Counted from the stretch's first letter, positions 44,842 to 55,670 are shown. The stretch: DNA of 64,000 nucleotides from Planctomycetota bacterium (GCA_002705055.1 PAHY01000032.1:82318-146317), one strand, 5' to 3'. Numbers and translations: made by a program. Notes: generated from the sequence alone by a model not told the origin.

Positions 44842-47508
44842 TTGAATCCTGTGCGATCCCGCCTGTTGCTCCCGGTCGTTCTGCTCGGCGCCTGCGCCGA
44901 GGTTCCGATCCCTGCGCCTCCTGTCGAGCTGCCGGTCGATCTCTCCGATCTCACCCCCGAGGCTCTGGCCCGCTTCGAGACGGACTGGCACGAGGCCGAA
45001 GATCGGCGCTGGATTGGCCCCTCCTTCTGGGCCAACCGCAGCCAGGACTGGCAGCTTCGCAACGGACGGGTCGAGTGCATCGGCCATCGCCTGGCCTGGC
45101 GCACGCTGCACCTGCTGGATCATCAGCTGGATGACAGCGGGCCGTCCGCCGAGCTGCGCGTGCAGCTGGGCCTGACCGGCGCGATCGGCGAAGACGGCGC
45201 GCTGGGCGGCCTCCTGCTCGGCGCGGGGGCCGACGACCTCGACTATCGCGCCGCGGCGCTGGTGCAGTCTGCGCCGGGGCCCGAGGGCGGCATCCTCGCT
45301 GGCGTCGATCATCAGGGCCATTTGGTCCTGCGCGACTTTTGGGCCAACGGCGGCGGCCCGGTGCTGCCCCATCGCCAGAGCGAGCAGGCTCTGCCCTCGC
45401 TCGACGGCGTCGAACTGCGCGTGCGTATCGATCGGCATGACGAGGACGTCCAGCTCGTCGATCTGGTGCTCGAGGCCTACCCCCTCGACACTCTGCCCAC
45501 CGAGATCGACCTGAAAGCCGACGAACTGGCTCTGCCGCTGGCTTCGCTCCGGGCCGAGCGACTTCCGGCCGCGGCTCTGATCGGCAACGTCGCCCTGTTC
45601 GCCGATCAGCGGGTGCCGCAGCGCGCCGAACAGAAGCCCAGCTTCTGGTTCTCGCATCTGCGCGGCGCCGGCGAGCGCCTGCACTACGACGCCGATCATC
45701 AGTTCGGCCCGATCCTGGGTGCGCAGCACACGCTCTCGCGCGGGGTGCTCAAGATGACCGCCCAGCTTCCGCCGCTGTCGCCCGCCGCGCTTGAGATGCC
45801 GGTCGAGCTGCAGCTGCTGCGCGCCGGCATCTGGGAGACGGTCGACACCACCGGCATCGTCAGCCCCGGCTGGACGGCGCACTTCCGCATCGAAGACTGG
45901 GATGCCAGCGAGTCCGAGCAGTATCGCGTTCGTTTCTATTGGCAGAACGAGGCCTGGACCTGGGAAGGGCTGATCCGCCCTGATCCGGTCGACGAAGCCG
46001 AAACGGTGCTCGCGGCGCTGTCCTGCAATCACAACAACCGCCACGGCTTCGGCCGCGAGGGCTATCCCTTCTCGCACGACACGCTGTGGTTCCCGCACGT
46101 CGATCTCACCTCCAAGCTCCGGCGCCAGAACCCGGACGTGCTGTTCTTTGCCGGCGATCAGATCTACGAAGGCGCTTCGCCGACCTTCCCCGATCGCGGT
46201 CAGCCTTTCCTGGACTACCACTACAAATGGTCGCTCTGGTACTGGGCCTTCGGCGACCTAGCCCGCGACCGGCCCTGCATCACGATCCCGGACGACCACG
46301 ATGTCTATCAGGGCAACCTGTGGGGTGCCGGGGGGCGCGCGGCGCAGCGCGACAACCAGGGCGGCTACACCATGCCGGCCGAGTTTGTGCGCATGGTCGA
46401 GCGCACCCAGACGGCGCACCTGCCCGATCCCTGGTCGACCGTGCCGCTTGAGCAGGGCATCACCAGCTACTACACCGACATGGTGTACGGCGGGGTGAGC
46501 TTCGCGATCCTCGAAGACCGCAAGTTCAAGTCCGGCCCGGCCGGCCTGATCGAACACAACGGCCCCCGCCCCGACCACATCACCGATCCGAAGTTCCTGG
46601 CCCAGGACGCCGACGTCGCAGGCGCCGAGCTGCTCGGCCAGGAGCAGCTGCGCTTCCTCGAACATTGGGCCGCCGACTGGACTGGCGCCGAGTTCAAAGC
46701 CACCCTGTCCGCCACCGTCTTCGCGGGCCTCGCCACGCACCATGGCGGCAACCAGGACTACCTGCGCATTGACCTCGATTCAAACGGCTGGCCGCAGTCC
46801 GGCCGCAACGCCGCGCTGCGCGAGATTCGCCGCGCCTTTGCCGTCATGATCGGTGGCGACCAGCACCTGGCAACGATCGCCCACCACGGCATCGATACCT
46901 GGGAGGACGCTGGATTCAGCTTCGTGGTGCCGGCGATCGCCAACTTCTATGCCCGCAGTTGGCGCCCGCCCGGCCCGCCGGTGATCCCGCTCGACGAGGA
47001 CGATCCGCTGCCACACACCGGCAGCTATCTCGACGGCCTCGGCAATCACATCACGGTCTACGCGCACACCAATCCTGGCCCTACCGGCCAGACTCCGGCC
47101 GCGCTGCACGACCAAAGCCCCGGCTGGGGCACGATCCGCTTCAAGAAGGCGAGTCGTACCGTCGTGTTCGAGTGCTGGCCGCGCTGGGCTGATCCGATCT
47201 CCGGTCCACAGTACGCCGGCTGGCCCTTCGAGGTGCCACAGCTGCTCAACGGCGGTCGACGCGAAGGCGCGCACCTCCCCGAGCTGCGTATCTCGGGCAT
47301 GCGCAACCCGGTGCTGCAGGTGATCGACTCCTTCTCGAATGAGGTGATCTACACCTTTCGGATCCGCGGCCAGAGCTTCCGCCCGCCGGTCCCCGAGGAA
47401 GGGAAGTACGACCTGCGGCTCGGCGAGCTGGGCACCGAACGCGAGGTGCTCGTCGAAGGCGTCCGGGCGACCGTCGGCAACGACAAGCAGCTGATCGTCG
47501 ACATCTAG
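44842..47508 (+). CDS. PhoD-like phosphatase lipoprotein
   Basis: 888 residues from TTG 44842; GTG 44851 would start just before the signal. A lipoprotein signal (LLLPVVLLGACAE) leads. The first 380 residues are a beta-rich domain. The metallophosphatase core has SCNHNNRHGF, DVLFFAGDQIYEG, TIPDDHDVYQGNLWGAGG and VMIGGDQHLATIAHHG, matching the PhoD metal ligands. It cleaves phosphodiesters or monoesters outside the cell. It diverges from the sulfatase with 46 bases between, and its TAG shares CTAG with the converging fucosidase. Confidence 0.9.
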   Translation: MNPVRSRLLLPVVLLGACAEVPIPAPPVELPVDLSDLTPEALARFETDWHEAEDRRWIGPSFWANRSQDWQLRNGRVECIGHRLAWRTLHLLDHQLDDSGPSAELRVQLGLTGAIGEDGALGGLLLGAGADDLDYRAAALVQSAPGPEGGILAGVDHQGHLVLRDFWANGGGPVLPHRQSEQALPSLDGVELRVRIDRHDEDVQLVDLVLEAYPLDTLPTEIDLKADELALPLASLRAERLPAAALIGNVALFADQRVPQRAEQKPSFWFSHLRGAGERLHYDADHQFGPILGAQHTLSRGVLKMTAQLPPLSPAALEMPVELQLLRAGIWETVDTTGIVSPGWTAHFRIEDWDASESEQYRVRFYWQNEAWTWEGLIRPDPVDEAETVLAALSCNHNNRHGFGREGYPFSHDTLWFPHVDLTSKLRRQNPDVLFFAGDQIYEGASPTFPDRGQPFLDYHYKWSLWYWAFGDLARDRPCITIPDDHDVYQGNLWGAGGRAAQRDNQGGYTMPAEFVRMVERTQTAHLPDPWSTVPLEQGITSYYTDMVYGGVSFAILEDRKFKSGPAGLIEHNGPRPDHITDPKFLAQDADVAGAELLGQEQLRFLEHWAADWTGAEFKATLSATVFAGLATHHGGNQDYLRIDLDSNGWPQSGRNAALREIRRAFAVMIGGDQHLATIAHHGIDTWEDAGFSFVVPAIANFYARSWRPPGPPVIPLDEDDPLPHTGSYLDGLGNHITVYAHTNPGPTGQTPAALHDQSPGWGTIRFKKASRTVVFECWPRWADPISGPQYAGWPFEVPQLLNGGRREGAHLPELRISGMRNPVLQVIDSFSNEVIYTFRIRGQSFRPPVPEEGKYDLRLGELGTEREVLVEGVRATVGNDKQLIVDI

Positions 47509-49601
47509 CGCGACGCCAGTTCGCTCGCCGCGACCGGGCGCAGCGCGCGCATCGGTGCTGCCCACTCTAGCCGCAGCGCTGCGCTGCCCGTCGCGTTGAA
47601 CCAGACCAGGCGCACGGGGTGCCAGCCCTGCTCCAGTGCCGCCACACCCGTCTCGGTGGCCGCGCCGTGCAGCCCATCGTTGTCGACGATCAGCTCCTCG
47701 GACGTCCCCAGGCGCAGCGTCGAGCCATCGTCGGAAGTCAGCGCAAAGCGATAGAGGCCGGTCTGCTCGGCGTAGATCCAGCCGGTGATTTCGAGAGCCT
47801 GATTCTCCTTGGACAGCAAAGGGATCGCGCCTAGATCGGCATGCTGGCCCAGGTCTTCGGGACGATCGGCGTGGAAGCGCAGCTCGGGGACCTGCTCGAA
47901 GCTGCCGCCGTAGCGCATCACGCGCAGCCCGCCCGGCTGGGCGTCGGCGGGAAGCTCGACCGCGGGCAGCGGCGTCAGCTTCTCGAAGCGGCGCTCGACG
48001 ATCTCAGAAACGGGCCGCCCCGCGTGGAAGCTGCGCGCCCGCACCGTGCACGTTTCCGTGAGCTGGAAACTGCCCACGGATTCCGGGGAGTCGACGGTCG
48101 GCTCGGAGCCGTCGGTGGTGTAGTGGATCGCCAGCCCGGGATCCGCGTACAGACGCACCCGCGTTGCCTTCAGAAAGCGATCCTTCTCCGCCTCGATGCG
48201 CGGCTTGCGATACACCACCGGCCCCGAGCCGGTGAAGCGCAGCTTGATCACATTGGCATGCGGGTGCGGTTTGCGCTTCGGCAGGAACAGCTGCATGCCT
48301 TGCTCGAGCCCCTGCCAGCCCAGCGGATAGGGCGCGTCGGTGCCCAGCAGAGTCGCGCTCTCCAGCCCGGCCTGATCCAAGCCGGGAACGATCAGCTGCG
48401 GCGTGCGCGGCCAGTCGAAGACGTGCAGGTACAGATCGGCACCCTCGTGATCCCGACGCATCGTCGCACGCCCCCACTCGAAGGTCGCGTCGAAGGGACT
48501 GGCCTGTGTGCCGTAGATCGACTCGCCCAGCACCTCCATCCACGCCCCCATCGCTTCCAGGCGCTCGACCGCCTGGGGCGGAAAGCTGCCGTCCGGCTTC
48601 GGCCCGACGTTCAGCAGAAAGTTCCCGCCTTTGCTCGCGACGTCGATCAGGGTGTGCAGCAGCTCGGCGTCGGACTTCCACTGCGTGTCGGCGCGGTTCC
48701 AACCCCAGTAACGATTCATCGTCATGCAGGTCTCCCAGTCAACCCCCGGCAGCCCACCCGCCGGCACCTCCTGCTCGGGGGTGCCAAAGTCGCCGACGAA
48801 GCCCGGCCCCTTATCCAGCCCGGCCATGCCGGCGCGGCCCTTGTCGACCCGGTTATTCACGATCACCTGCGGCTGCAGCTCGCGGCACAGCGCGTACAGC
48901 TCACGCCCGTACTCGGAGGTCCAGGTCGCTTCCCATTCGCCGTCGAACCACATCACATCGATCGGCCCGTAATCGGTCAGCAGCTCGGTCACCTGCGCGC
49001 GCAGGTAATCGACGTAGCGATCGAAGTCGGCACCCTCACTGCTGCGATCGCTTTCCCAGCCCCGGCGCGGCAGATAGTCCGGGTGATGCCAGTCCATGAT
49101 CGAGTGGTACCAGCCCAGGCGCAGTCCGTGGCGCCGCGCGGCCTCGGCCAGCTCACCCAGCAGATCGCGGCGCGCCGCGGTGCCCTCGACATCGAACTCA
49201 GTCTGGGCAGACGGCCACAGGCAGAAGCCATCGTGGTGCTTGGTGGTAATCACGATGTACTTCATGCCCGCGCGCTTGGCGAGCCGGCACCACGCGTCCG
49301 GGTCGTAGTTCACCGGATTGAAGTCCGCCTGAAGCTGGTCGTACTCCTCAAGCGGGATCTGCGCGGTGGTCCGAATCCACTCGGCATGGCCGGTCCCGCC
49401 ATCCCATTCGCCCTCGAGCATGGAATACAGCCCCCAGTGGATGAACAGCCCGAATCGAGCCTCGCGCCACCACTCCATCCGCGCATCGGCTGGTGCCAGC
49501 GCGTATTCAAAGCCTTCCACAATCCGTGGGTCCGGCGAATGCGTGCTTCCTTGGCAGCCAGCCAAGCCAAGCAGGAAGACCGAGAGGGTCCGACGCAGCA
49601 T
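47505..49601 (-). CDS. GH29 alpha-L-fucosidase with PA14-like domain (lipoprotein)
   Basis: 698 residues from ATG 49601. Lipoprotein signal SVFLLGLAGCQGS. The GH29 barrel shows WWREARFGLFIHWGLYSMLE, then YIVITTKHHDGFCLWPS, and the nucleophile Asp in DVMWFDGEWEAT. A chitobiase-like C-terminal segment follows (LYADPGLAIHYTTDGSEPTV), and the end is PA14-like (ITGWIYAEQTGLYRFALTSD). It removes fucose from glycans. Together with the nearby sulfatase it points to breakdown of sulfated fucose-rich polysaccharide. The stop is the CTAG shared with the PhoD gene. Confidence 0.93.
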   Translation of the reverse strand: MLRRTLSVFLLGLAGCQGSTHSPDPRIVEGFEYALAPADARMEWWREARFGLFIHWGLYSMLEGEWDGGTGHAEWIRTTAQIPLEEYDQLQADFNPVNYDPDAWCRLAKRAGMKYIVITTKHHDGFCLWPSAQTEFDVEGTAARRDLLGELAEAARRHGLRLGWYHSIMDWHHPDYLPRRGWESDRSSEGADFDRYVDYLRAQVTELLTDYGPIDVMWFDGEWEATWTSEYGRELYALCRELQPQVIVNNRVDKGRAGMAGLDKGPGFVGDFGTPEQEVPAGGLPGVDWETCMTMNRYWGWNRADTQWKSDAELLHTLIDVASKGGNFLLNVGPKPDGSFPPQAVERLEAMGAWMEVLGESIYGTQASPFDATFEWGRATMRRDHEGADLYLHVFDWPRTPQLIVPGLDQAGLESATLLGTDAPYPLGWQGLEQGMQLFLPKRKPHPHANVIKLRFTGSGPVVYRKPRIEAEKDRFLKATRVRLYADPGLAIHYTTDGSEPTVDSPESVGSFQLTETCTVRARSFHAGRPVSEIVERRFEKLTPLPAVELPADAQPGGLRVMRYGGSFEQVPELRFHADRPEDLGQHADLGAIPLLSKENQALEITGWIYAEQTGLYRFALTSDDGSTLRLGTSEELIVDNDGLHGAATETGVAALEQGWHPVRLVWFNATGSAALRLEWAAPMRALRPVAASELASR

Positions 49602-49713
49602 GCGCGCAGAATAGCGGCCGAGCGCGCCTGGATCCGCGCCGCATCGACCCTGGCAGGCGCGAGCGCCTATGCTAGCCTGAAGCCCAACCGACCGCGGTTT
49701 CCCCCCGAAGTAC

Positions 49714-51359
<1,646 letters not shown>

Positions 51360-51363
<4 letters not shown>

Positions 51364-52586
51364 TCGCCTCGGCGTGGATCTGGGTGGCGCTCGCCACCGT
51401 GCAGCAAGAGCCCGTCCCTCGAGACGGGCTCTCGCGATTGCGTCCGTCCGCCGCCGCGCAGCAGGGCGCGGGCACCGAGGCGCTGCCGCCCAGCGCTGAA
51501 CGCGCGATCTATCCCTGGCTCGCCACGGATGCTCAGGGTCGAGTCAGCGCCAACTGGTTGGTGCCCGGCGGCGAAGACGGAAACGCTCTGCTCTGGGCCC
51601 GCCGCCTGCCGGATGGCAGCTGGACGGAAGCCGAAGAGGTCGCGCGCGGGCAGAACTGGTTCGTGAACTGGGCCGACCATCCGGTGCACGCGGTCGATGC
51701 CGCGGGACGCGTGCTAGCGACCTGGCTGCAGAAGGTGCCGGGTTCGACTTACTCCTACCATGTGCATCTACGCCTGCGCGACGCCGAGGGCGTCTGGGGT
51801 GAAGCGCACCGGCTGCACGAGGACGACTCCCCCACCGAGCATGGCTTTGTGTCCATCGCGCCGGTCGCTGGTGGCGGCTTCGTGGCGGCCTGGCTGGACG
51901 GTCGCGCGACCGGCAGCAAGGAACCGATGCAGCTGCGCGCGCGCCGCATCCTGGCCGATGGCAGCTTCGGCCCCGAGCTGCTGGTCGATCCGCGCGTGTG
52001 CGATTGCTGCGCCACCACGCTCGTCGCCGACGCGGATGGCAGCTTTTGGCTCGCCTACCGAGACCGCAGCGAGGAGGAAGTCCGCGATCTGGGGCTGGTG
52101 CGGCTGCAGCTCGGTGAGGAAGGGCGGCTGCTGCACAACAGTCGCGATTTCCCGGCCGACGCCTGGGTCATGCCCGGCTGCCCGGTCAACGGCCCAGCCT
52201 CCGCTCGCTGGCAAGGAAAGGCGGCGGTGGTCTGGTTCACGGCCCACCCCGATCCGCGGATCCGCCTGGCGCGCGGCGACGCCGTCAGCGTGGTGCGAAG
52301 CGAAGCCGGCGTACTCGGCCGCGTCAGCTGCGCCGTGATCGGCGACCAGTTGGCAGTCAGCTGGCTGGAAACTCGCCGCGGCCGCACCTCGTGGTGGATT
52401 CAGTTCTTCCGCCTCGACGAACAGGAGCGCATCCGCCCCGCCAGCACCGCCCGCCCGATCGCCCAAGTCCTGGGCACCCGCGCCGAGGGATTCCTGCGCC
52501 TCGCCGCCGCCGGCGAGCAGGCCCTGGCGGTCTGGACCGAGGCGAAGCCGCAGAGACTGCGCGCGCGGCTCCTCCAAGGAGACTGA
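51360..52586 (+). CDS. Secreted sialidase-like beta-propeller protein
   Basis: 408 residues from GTG 51360. Short signal (MIASAWIWVALATV). Repeated Trp/Asp-rich blades (GRVSANWLVPGGEDGNALLW, GGGFVAAWLDGRATGSKEPM, DGSFWLAYRDRSEEEVRD) suggest a six-bladed propeller; VCDCCATTLVAD and MPGCPVNGPASAR are Cys motifs seen in this type. No sialidase Asp-box or catalytic triad is certain. Its TGA is made by the first bases of the MITE-like element, so the native end may be altered. Confidence 0.75.
51407..51432 (+). terminator. Hairpin 47 bases inside the propeller gene
   Basis: Perfect 10-bp stem (AGAGCCCGTC/GACGGGCTCT) with a 6-base loop, followed by CGCGATT and no T run. It follows the symporter stop and may attenuate readthrough into the next gene. 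Confidence 0.5.
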
Positions 52587-52734
52587 CCCCCTTCAGTGGG
52601 CTTTTTTGCCCTAAGTCCTTATAAAATAGAAGCTTAAGCGTCGATTCTCAGCGCCGGGGGTCGAGTTGAGAATACGACTGTAAACTACCTCTGGCAAAGG
52701 GTTTATAGGCCATCGAGCACACTCAAGGGGGTCA
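52584..52734. mobile_element. 151-bp MITE-like element
   Basis: Bounded by 15-bp inverted ends: TGACCCCCTTCAGTG at 52584-52598 and the reverse complement of TGACCCCCTTGAGTG at 52720-52734 (one mismatch). The inside is AT-rich compared with the flanks, includes GGGCTTTTTTGCCC and a 7-bp inverted repeat ATTCTCA/TGAGAAT. It has no gene. Its left end supplies the stop codon of the propeller gene. Confidence 0.6.
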
Positions 52735-52739
52735 GACTC
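52720..52739 (+). repeat. 20-bp repeat, copy 1
   Basis: CACTCAAGGGGGTCAGACTC, identical to the reverse complement of 63838-63857. It lies upstream of blaI-like gene in the same orientation as copy 2 relative to its gene. Confidence 0.85.
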
Positions 52740-52747
52740 GAAACTGA

Positions 52748-52776
52748 TTACATTTGTCGTTACGACTACATATGTA
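52748..52776 (+). promoter_or_regulatory. Promoter of the BlaI/M56 operon
   Basis: TTACAT (52748-52753) and TATGTA (52771-52776) are 17 bases apart and are covered by the two BlaI-type operators. The start codon at 52795 is 18 bases on, so the leader is very short. Confidence 0.5.
52749..52758 (+). promoter_or_regulatory. BlaI/MecI operator, upstream half
   Basis: TACATTTGTC departs at one base from the TACAnnTGTA consensus. Centre is 18 bases from the second operator. Confidence 0.6.
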
Positions 52777-52777
52777 G
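52766..52777 (+). promoter_or_regulatory. BlaI/MecI operator, perfect palindrome
   Basis: CTACATATGTAG includes the full TACAnnTGTA consensus and overlaps the -10 box, so the regulator can shut off its own operon. Confidence 0.8.
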
Positions 52778-52794
52778 CCAGTACCGTGGGGTGC

Positions 52795-53190
52795 ATGAGC
52801 GCTCCCCCCCGCATCAGCGACGCCGAATGGTTGGTCATGGAGGCCATCTGGGGCCAGGCCCCGCGTTCGGCCGGTCAGATTGCCGAAGAGGTCGGCCCGG
52901 CCAATGAATGGTCGGAGGCCACGGTCAAGACCATGCTCGCCCGGCTCGTCAAGAAGGGCGCGCTCGACTTCGAGCGGGATGGAAAGCGCTATCTCTACCG
53001 CGCGGCGGTCCCGCGCGAGGCCTGTGTGCGCTCGGAGGCCCGCGAGTTTCAGGAGCGCATGTTCGGTGGCCGCACCAGTCCGCTGCTCGCCTGGTTCGTC
53101 AAAGAGTCGCCCCTCTCCGACACCGAGATCGAAGAGCTGCGCGCCTTGCTCGACGAGAAGGCCGGGCAGGACGAAGGAGGCCAGGCATGA
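52795..53190 (+). CDS. BlaI/MecI-family repressor
   Basis: 131 residues from ATG 52795; GTG 52786 is in frame and adds three residues. The winged helix is RISDAEWLVMEAIWGQAPRS, then ATVKTMLARLVKKGALDFER, and KRYLYRAAVPREA. The C-terminal helices form the dimer interface and carry the usual protease-cleavage region. It should bind the operators directly upstream. The next gene, its M56 protease partner, overlaps by 4 bases (ATGA). Confidence 0.93.
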   Translation: MSAPPRISDAEWLVMEAIWGQAPRSAGQIAEEVGPANEWSEATVKTMLARLVKKGALDFERDGKRYLYRAAVPREACVRSEAREFQERMFGGRTSPLLAWFVKESPLSDTEIEELRALLDEKAGQDEGGQA

Positions 53191-55598
53191 GTCTGCTGCT
53201 CATTGCTTCCTTCCAGGCCGCGCTGCTCGCGCTGGCCGTCTTCGTGCTTGAGCGCAGCGCGGGTCGTTGGCTCACGCCCGGGTTGCGCCTTGCACTCTGG
53301 TCGCTCGTGCCGCTGCGCCTGCTGCTGGTGCTGCCCATCCAGGATCCCTTCGGCGCCGCGCGGCCGCTGTGGTGGACCTGGGAAGCCCAGCCGCCGTCGA
53401 CCAGCGCCGTCGAGGGCGAGTCCGCCGCATCGCCGCTCACTCCATCCACGCCGGCTGAATCAGGAAACTCCACCATCGCAAGCGCCGGCGCGCCAGTCGT
53501 CGCGCAGCTTCCCGGCCAGGGCAAAGAAGAGTTCACCGCGGAGCGCAGCTCCAGCCCGTCCCCGATTCCGGCTGGCCCGACGGCCCCATCCACCCCAGTC
53601 GCATCCGGGCCCCGCCTGGACCTGACCCCACCACAAGCCGAACCCGCGGAACCCGCCGCACCCTCCGCGCCGCACAACAGCGAACCTTCCTCTGCCCCGT
53701 CGACCCACCTCCCCAGCTGGCTGTTCTGGCTGTGGCTCGGCGGCGTGAGCATCGCTCTGCTGCGCACCCTGCGGGCCGAGGTCTCCCTGCGCCGCCACCT
53801 GCGCGCGGCTCAGGACCCCATCCCCTCGACCATTCAGCAGCTCACCGCGGCCTGCGCCCAGCAGCTTGGCCTCCGCCGCGTGCCGCAGGTGGTCCTGGTC
53901 GACGGCCTCCCTTCCCCTGCCGCGCACGGCTGGCGACGCGGACAGCTGCTGCTGCCGCACGGCATCGAGCACGAGCTCGACGAGGAGGAACTGCGCTTCG
54001 TCCTGCTGCACGAACTGGCCCACCTGCGCCACCACGATGGCCTGCAGAACCTCCTGCTCGCAGTGCTCGCCGCGCTGCACTGGTTCAACCCGCTCGTCGC
54101 CTATGCGCACCACCGCATGCGCGAAGAACGCGAACTCCTGCGCGACCAGGAAGCCCTGGCTGCCCTGCCGCACGTCCCGGCGCGCCGCTGCGCCGCGACC
54201 CTGGTCAAGCTGCTGCCCCGGCAGCAGCCTGCCCCGGCCCCGACGTCGCTATCTGCTCTGCTCCCTCACCACCAAACGACTCGACGGAGAATTTCCATGA
54301 TCATCCAACCTTGGCAGCCCAAGCGGCTGCAGCTCCTCCCGGGCGTGGCCTGCGTGGCCGTGCTCGCCTGGGCCGGCCTCACCCAGAGCAGCGCTCAGTC
54401 CGGCAGCCCTCCCGGCCCCAGCGCGCCCAGTAGCCCGCGCGCGATCGCCAACGGTCCCGCCGGCCCCAGCGCCCCGTCCGCCGGCCCGCGCAAGGCGCAA
54501 ATTCGCGTCACCCGGCAGCGCCCGCAGCCGGAATGGCACGCGCCCACGCTGGCCCGCCTGCAGGGCAGCAAGGTGAAGTGGTTCGACGCGATCGCCCTCG
54601 AGGACTTCGCCGAGATGATCAAGGCCACGACCGAGCTCGAAGTGCGCATCGACGAGGATCTGCTGTTCGAGATCGAAGAGTTCGGCGCGCTGCGCGTCGA
54701 GGTCACGCTGGACCGCGCGCTCGACCTGCTCTGCCAGGTCTACCCGATGCGCTGGACCCTCGAAGACGGTGGTCTCAAGCTCAACCATCGCCACGAATCC
54801 CCCGACGACATCGAGCTGCGCTTCTATGACGTCGTCCCGCTGATCGGCGCCAGCGATGAGCGCGGGGACCATCTGCAGGATGTGCTGCACGAGCTCACTC
54901 ACCACGGCGAGGTCTGGGATTGGGAAGGCGTCGGCATGCGCCTCTGGAACGGCCAGCTCTTGGTCCAGCAGTCACCCGATGTGCACGCCCGCATTGAGCA
55001 GGTCCTCAACATGCTGCTCGACCGGCACAGCGAGCCGATTCCGGCCGTCCCCGCCGAGCATCGCGCGCTCTTCCTGCAGCGGACCCATGTCGAGGAGGGC
55101 ACCTCGATGGATGACTTCCTGGGCGAGGTCTTCGCTGAAGCCGGGATCCCGCTGCTGGTCCACCCGGACTACGCCGGGATGGACTTCGAGGATGACTACG
55201 ACTTCATCCAGCTCCAAAGCCTGCTCCAGGAAGTCGTCGAGCACACCGGCGGCCGCTTTACCTACCACCAGGGCGTCGTCTACTTCGGCGATCGCATCCC
55301 GATGTCCACCTCGTGCTATGAGATCAGCGATCTGATCACCGCTTCGGACGCCGAGATTGACGCCTGGTCCGACGACGAAGTCGGCAGTTTCCGCGACGAG
55401 ATCGCGAGCGAGATCCGCGACGAGAAGACCGGCAACCTGATGGACCTGCTCTACGAGATGGTTGACCCGGAGCTCTGGGAAGTCGAAGGCCCCAGCATGC
55501 TGATCTGGGACGGACTGCTGCTGATCACCCAGTCCAATCGAGCTCACGGCGAGATCGCCAGCTTCCTGGAGACGGCGCGGCGCGCCGTCCGCAGATAA
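53187..55598 (+). CDS. M56 BlaR1-like protease fused to secretin-N0/N1-like domains
   Basis: 803 residues from ATG 53187. Membrane helices at about 1-20 and 32-50 are followed by a long Pro/Ser linker (66-165), another helix (WLFWLWLGGVSIALLRTL) and the zinc motif HELAHLRHHDG near residue 275. A last helix lies near 385. Instead of a penicillin-binding sensor the C-terminus has two copies of an N0/N1-like unit: AIALEDFAEMIKATTELEVR with RLWNGQLLVQQSPDVHARIE, and SMDDFLGEVFAEAGIPLLVH with LIWDGLLLITQSNRAHGEIA. It should cleave the BlaI-like repressor on a signal unlike beta-lactam. Confidence 0.85.
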   Translation: MSLLLIASFQAALLALAVFVLERSAGRWLTPGLRLALWSLVPLRLLLVLPIQDPFGAARPLWWTWEAQPPSTSAVEGESAASPLTPSTPAESGNSTIASAGAPVVAQLPGQGKEEFTAERSSSPSPIPAGPTAPSTPVASGPRLDLTPPQAEPAEPAAPSAPHNSEPSSAPSTHLPSWLFWLWLGGVSIALLRTLRAEVSLRRHLRAAQDPIPSTIQQLTAACAQQLGLRRVPQVVLVDGLPSPAAHGWRRGQLLLPHGIEHELDEEELRFVLLHELAHLRHHDGLQNLLLAVLAALHWFNPLVAYAHHRMREERELLRDQEALAALPHVPARRCAATLVKLLPRQQPAPAPTSLSALLPHHQTTRRRISMIIQPWQPKRLQLLPGVACVAVLAWAGLTQSSAQSGSPPGPSAPSSPRAIANGPAGPSAPSAGPRKAQIRVTRQRPQPEWHAPTLARLQGSKVKWFDAIALEDFAEMIKATTELEVRIDEDLLFEIEEFGALRVEVTLDRALDLLCQVYPMRWTLEDGGLKLNHRHESPDDIELRFYDVVPLIGASDERGDHLQDVLHELTHHGEVWDWEGVGMRLWNGQLLVQQSPDVHARIEQVLNMLLDRHSEPIPAVPAEHRALFLQRTHVEEGTSMDDFLGEVFAEAGIPLLVHPDYAGMDFEDDYDFIQLQSLLQEVVEHTGGRFTYHQGVVYFGDRIPMSTSCYEISDLITASDAEIDAWSDDEVGSFRDEIASEIRDEKTGNLMDLLYEMVDPELWEVEGPSMLIWDGLLLITQSNRAHGEIASFLETARRAVRR

Positions 55599-55617
55599 CG
55601 ACGAGGCTTTCGGGCCG

Positions 55618-55649
55618 CGGCCCCGTCCGGGTGGTGCCGGACGGGGCCG
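55618..55649 (+). terminator. Terminator of the BlaI/M56 operon
   Basis: 13-bp perfect stem CGGCCCCGTCCGG/CCGGACGGGGCCG with loop GTGGTG, followed by TTCTCGT. Confidence 0.8.
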
Positions 55650-55670
55650 TTCTCGTATACACTCCAGGGC

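Noticed and set aside
44803..46221. 472-codon minus-strand frame opposite the PhoD-like gene
   Set aside because: Shadow frame; PhoD metal ligands lie on the plus strand.
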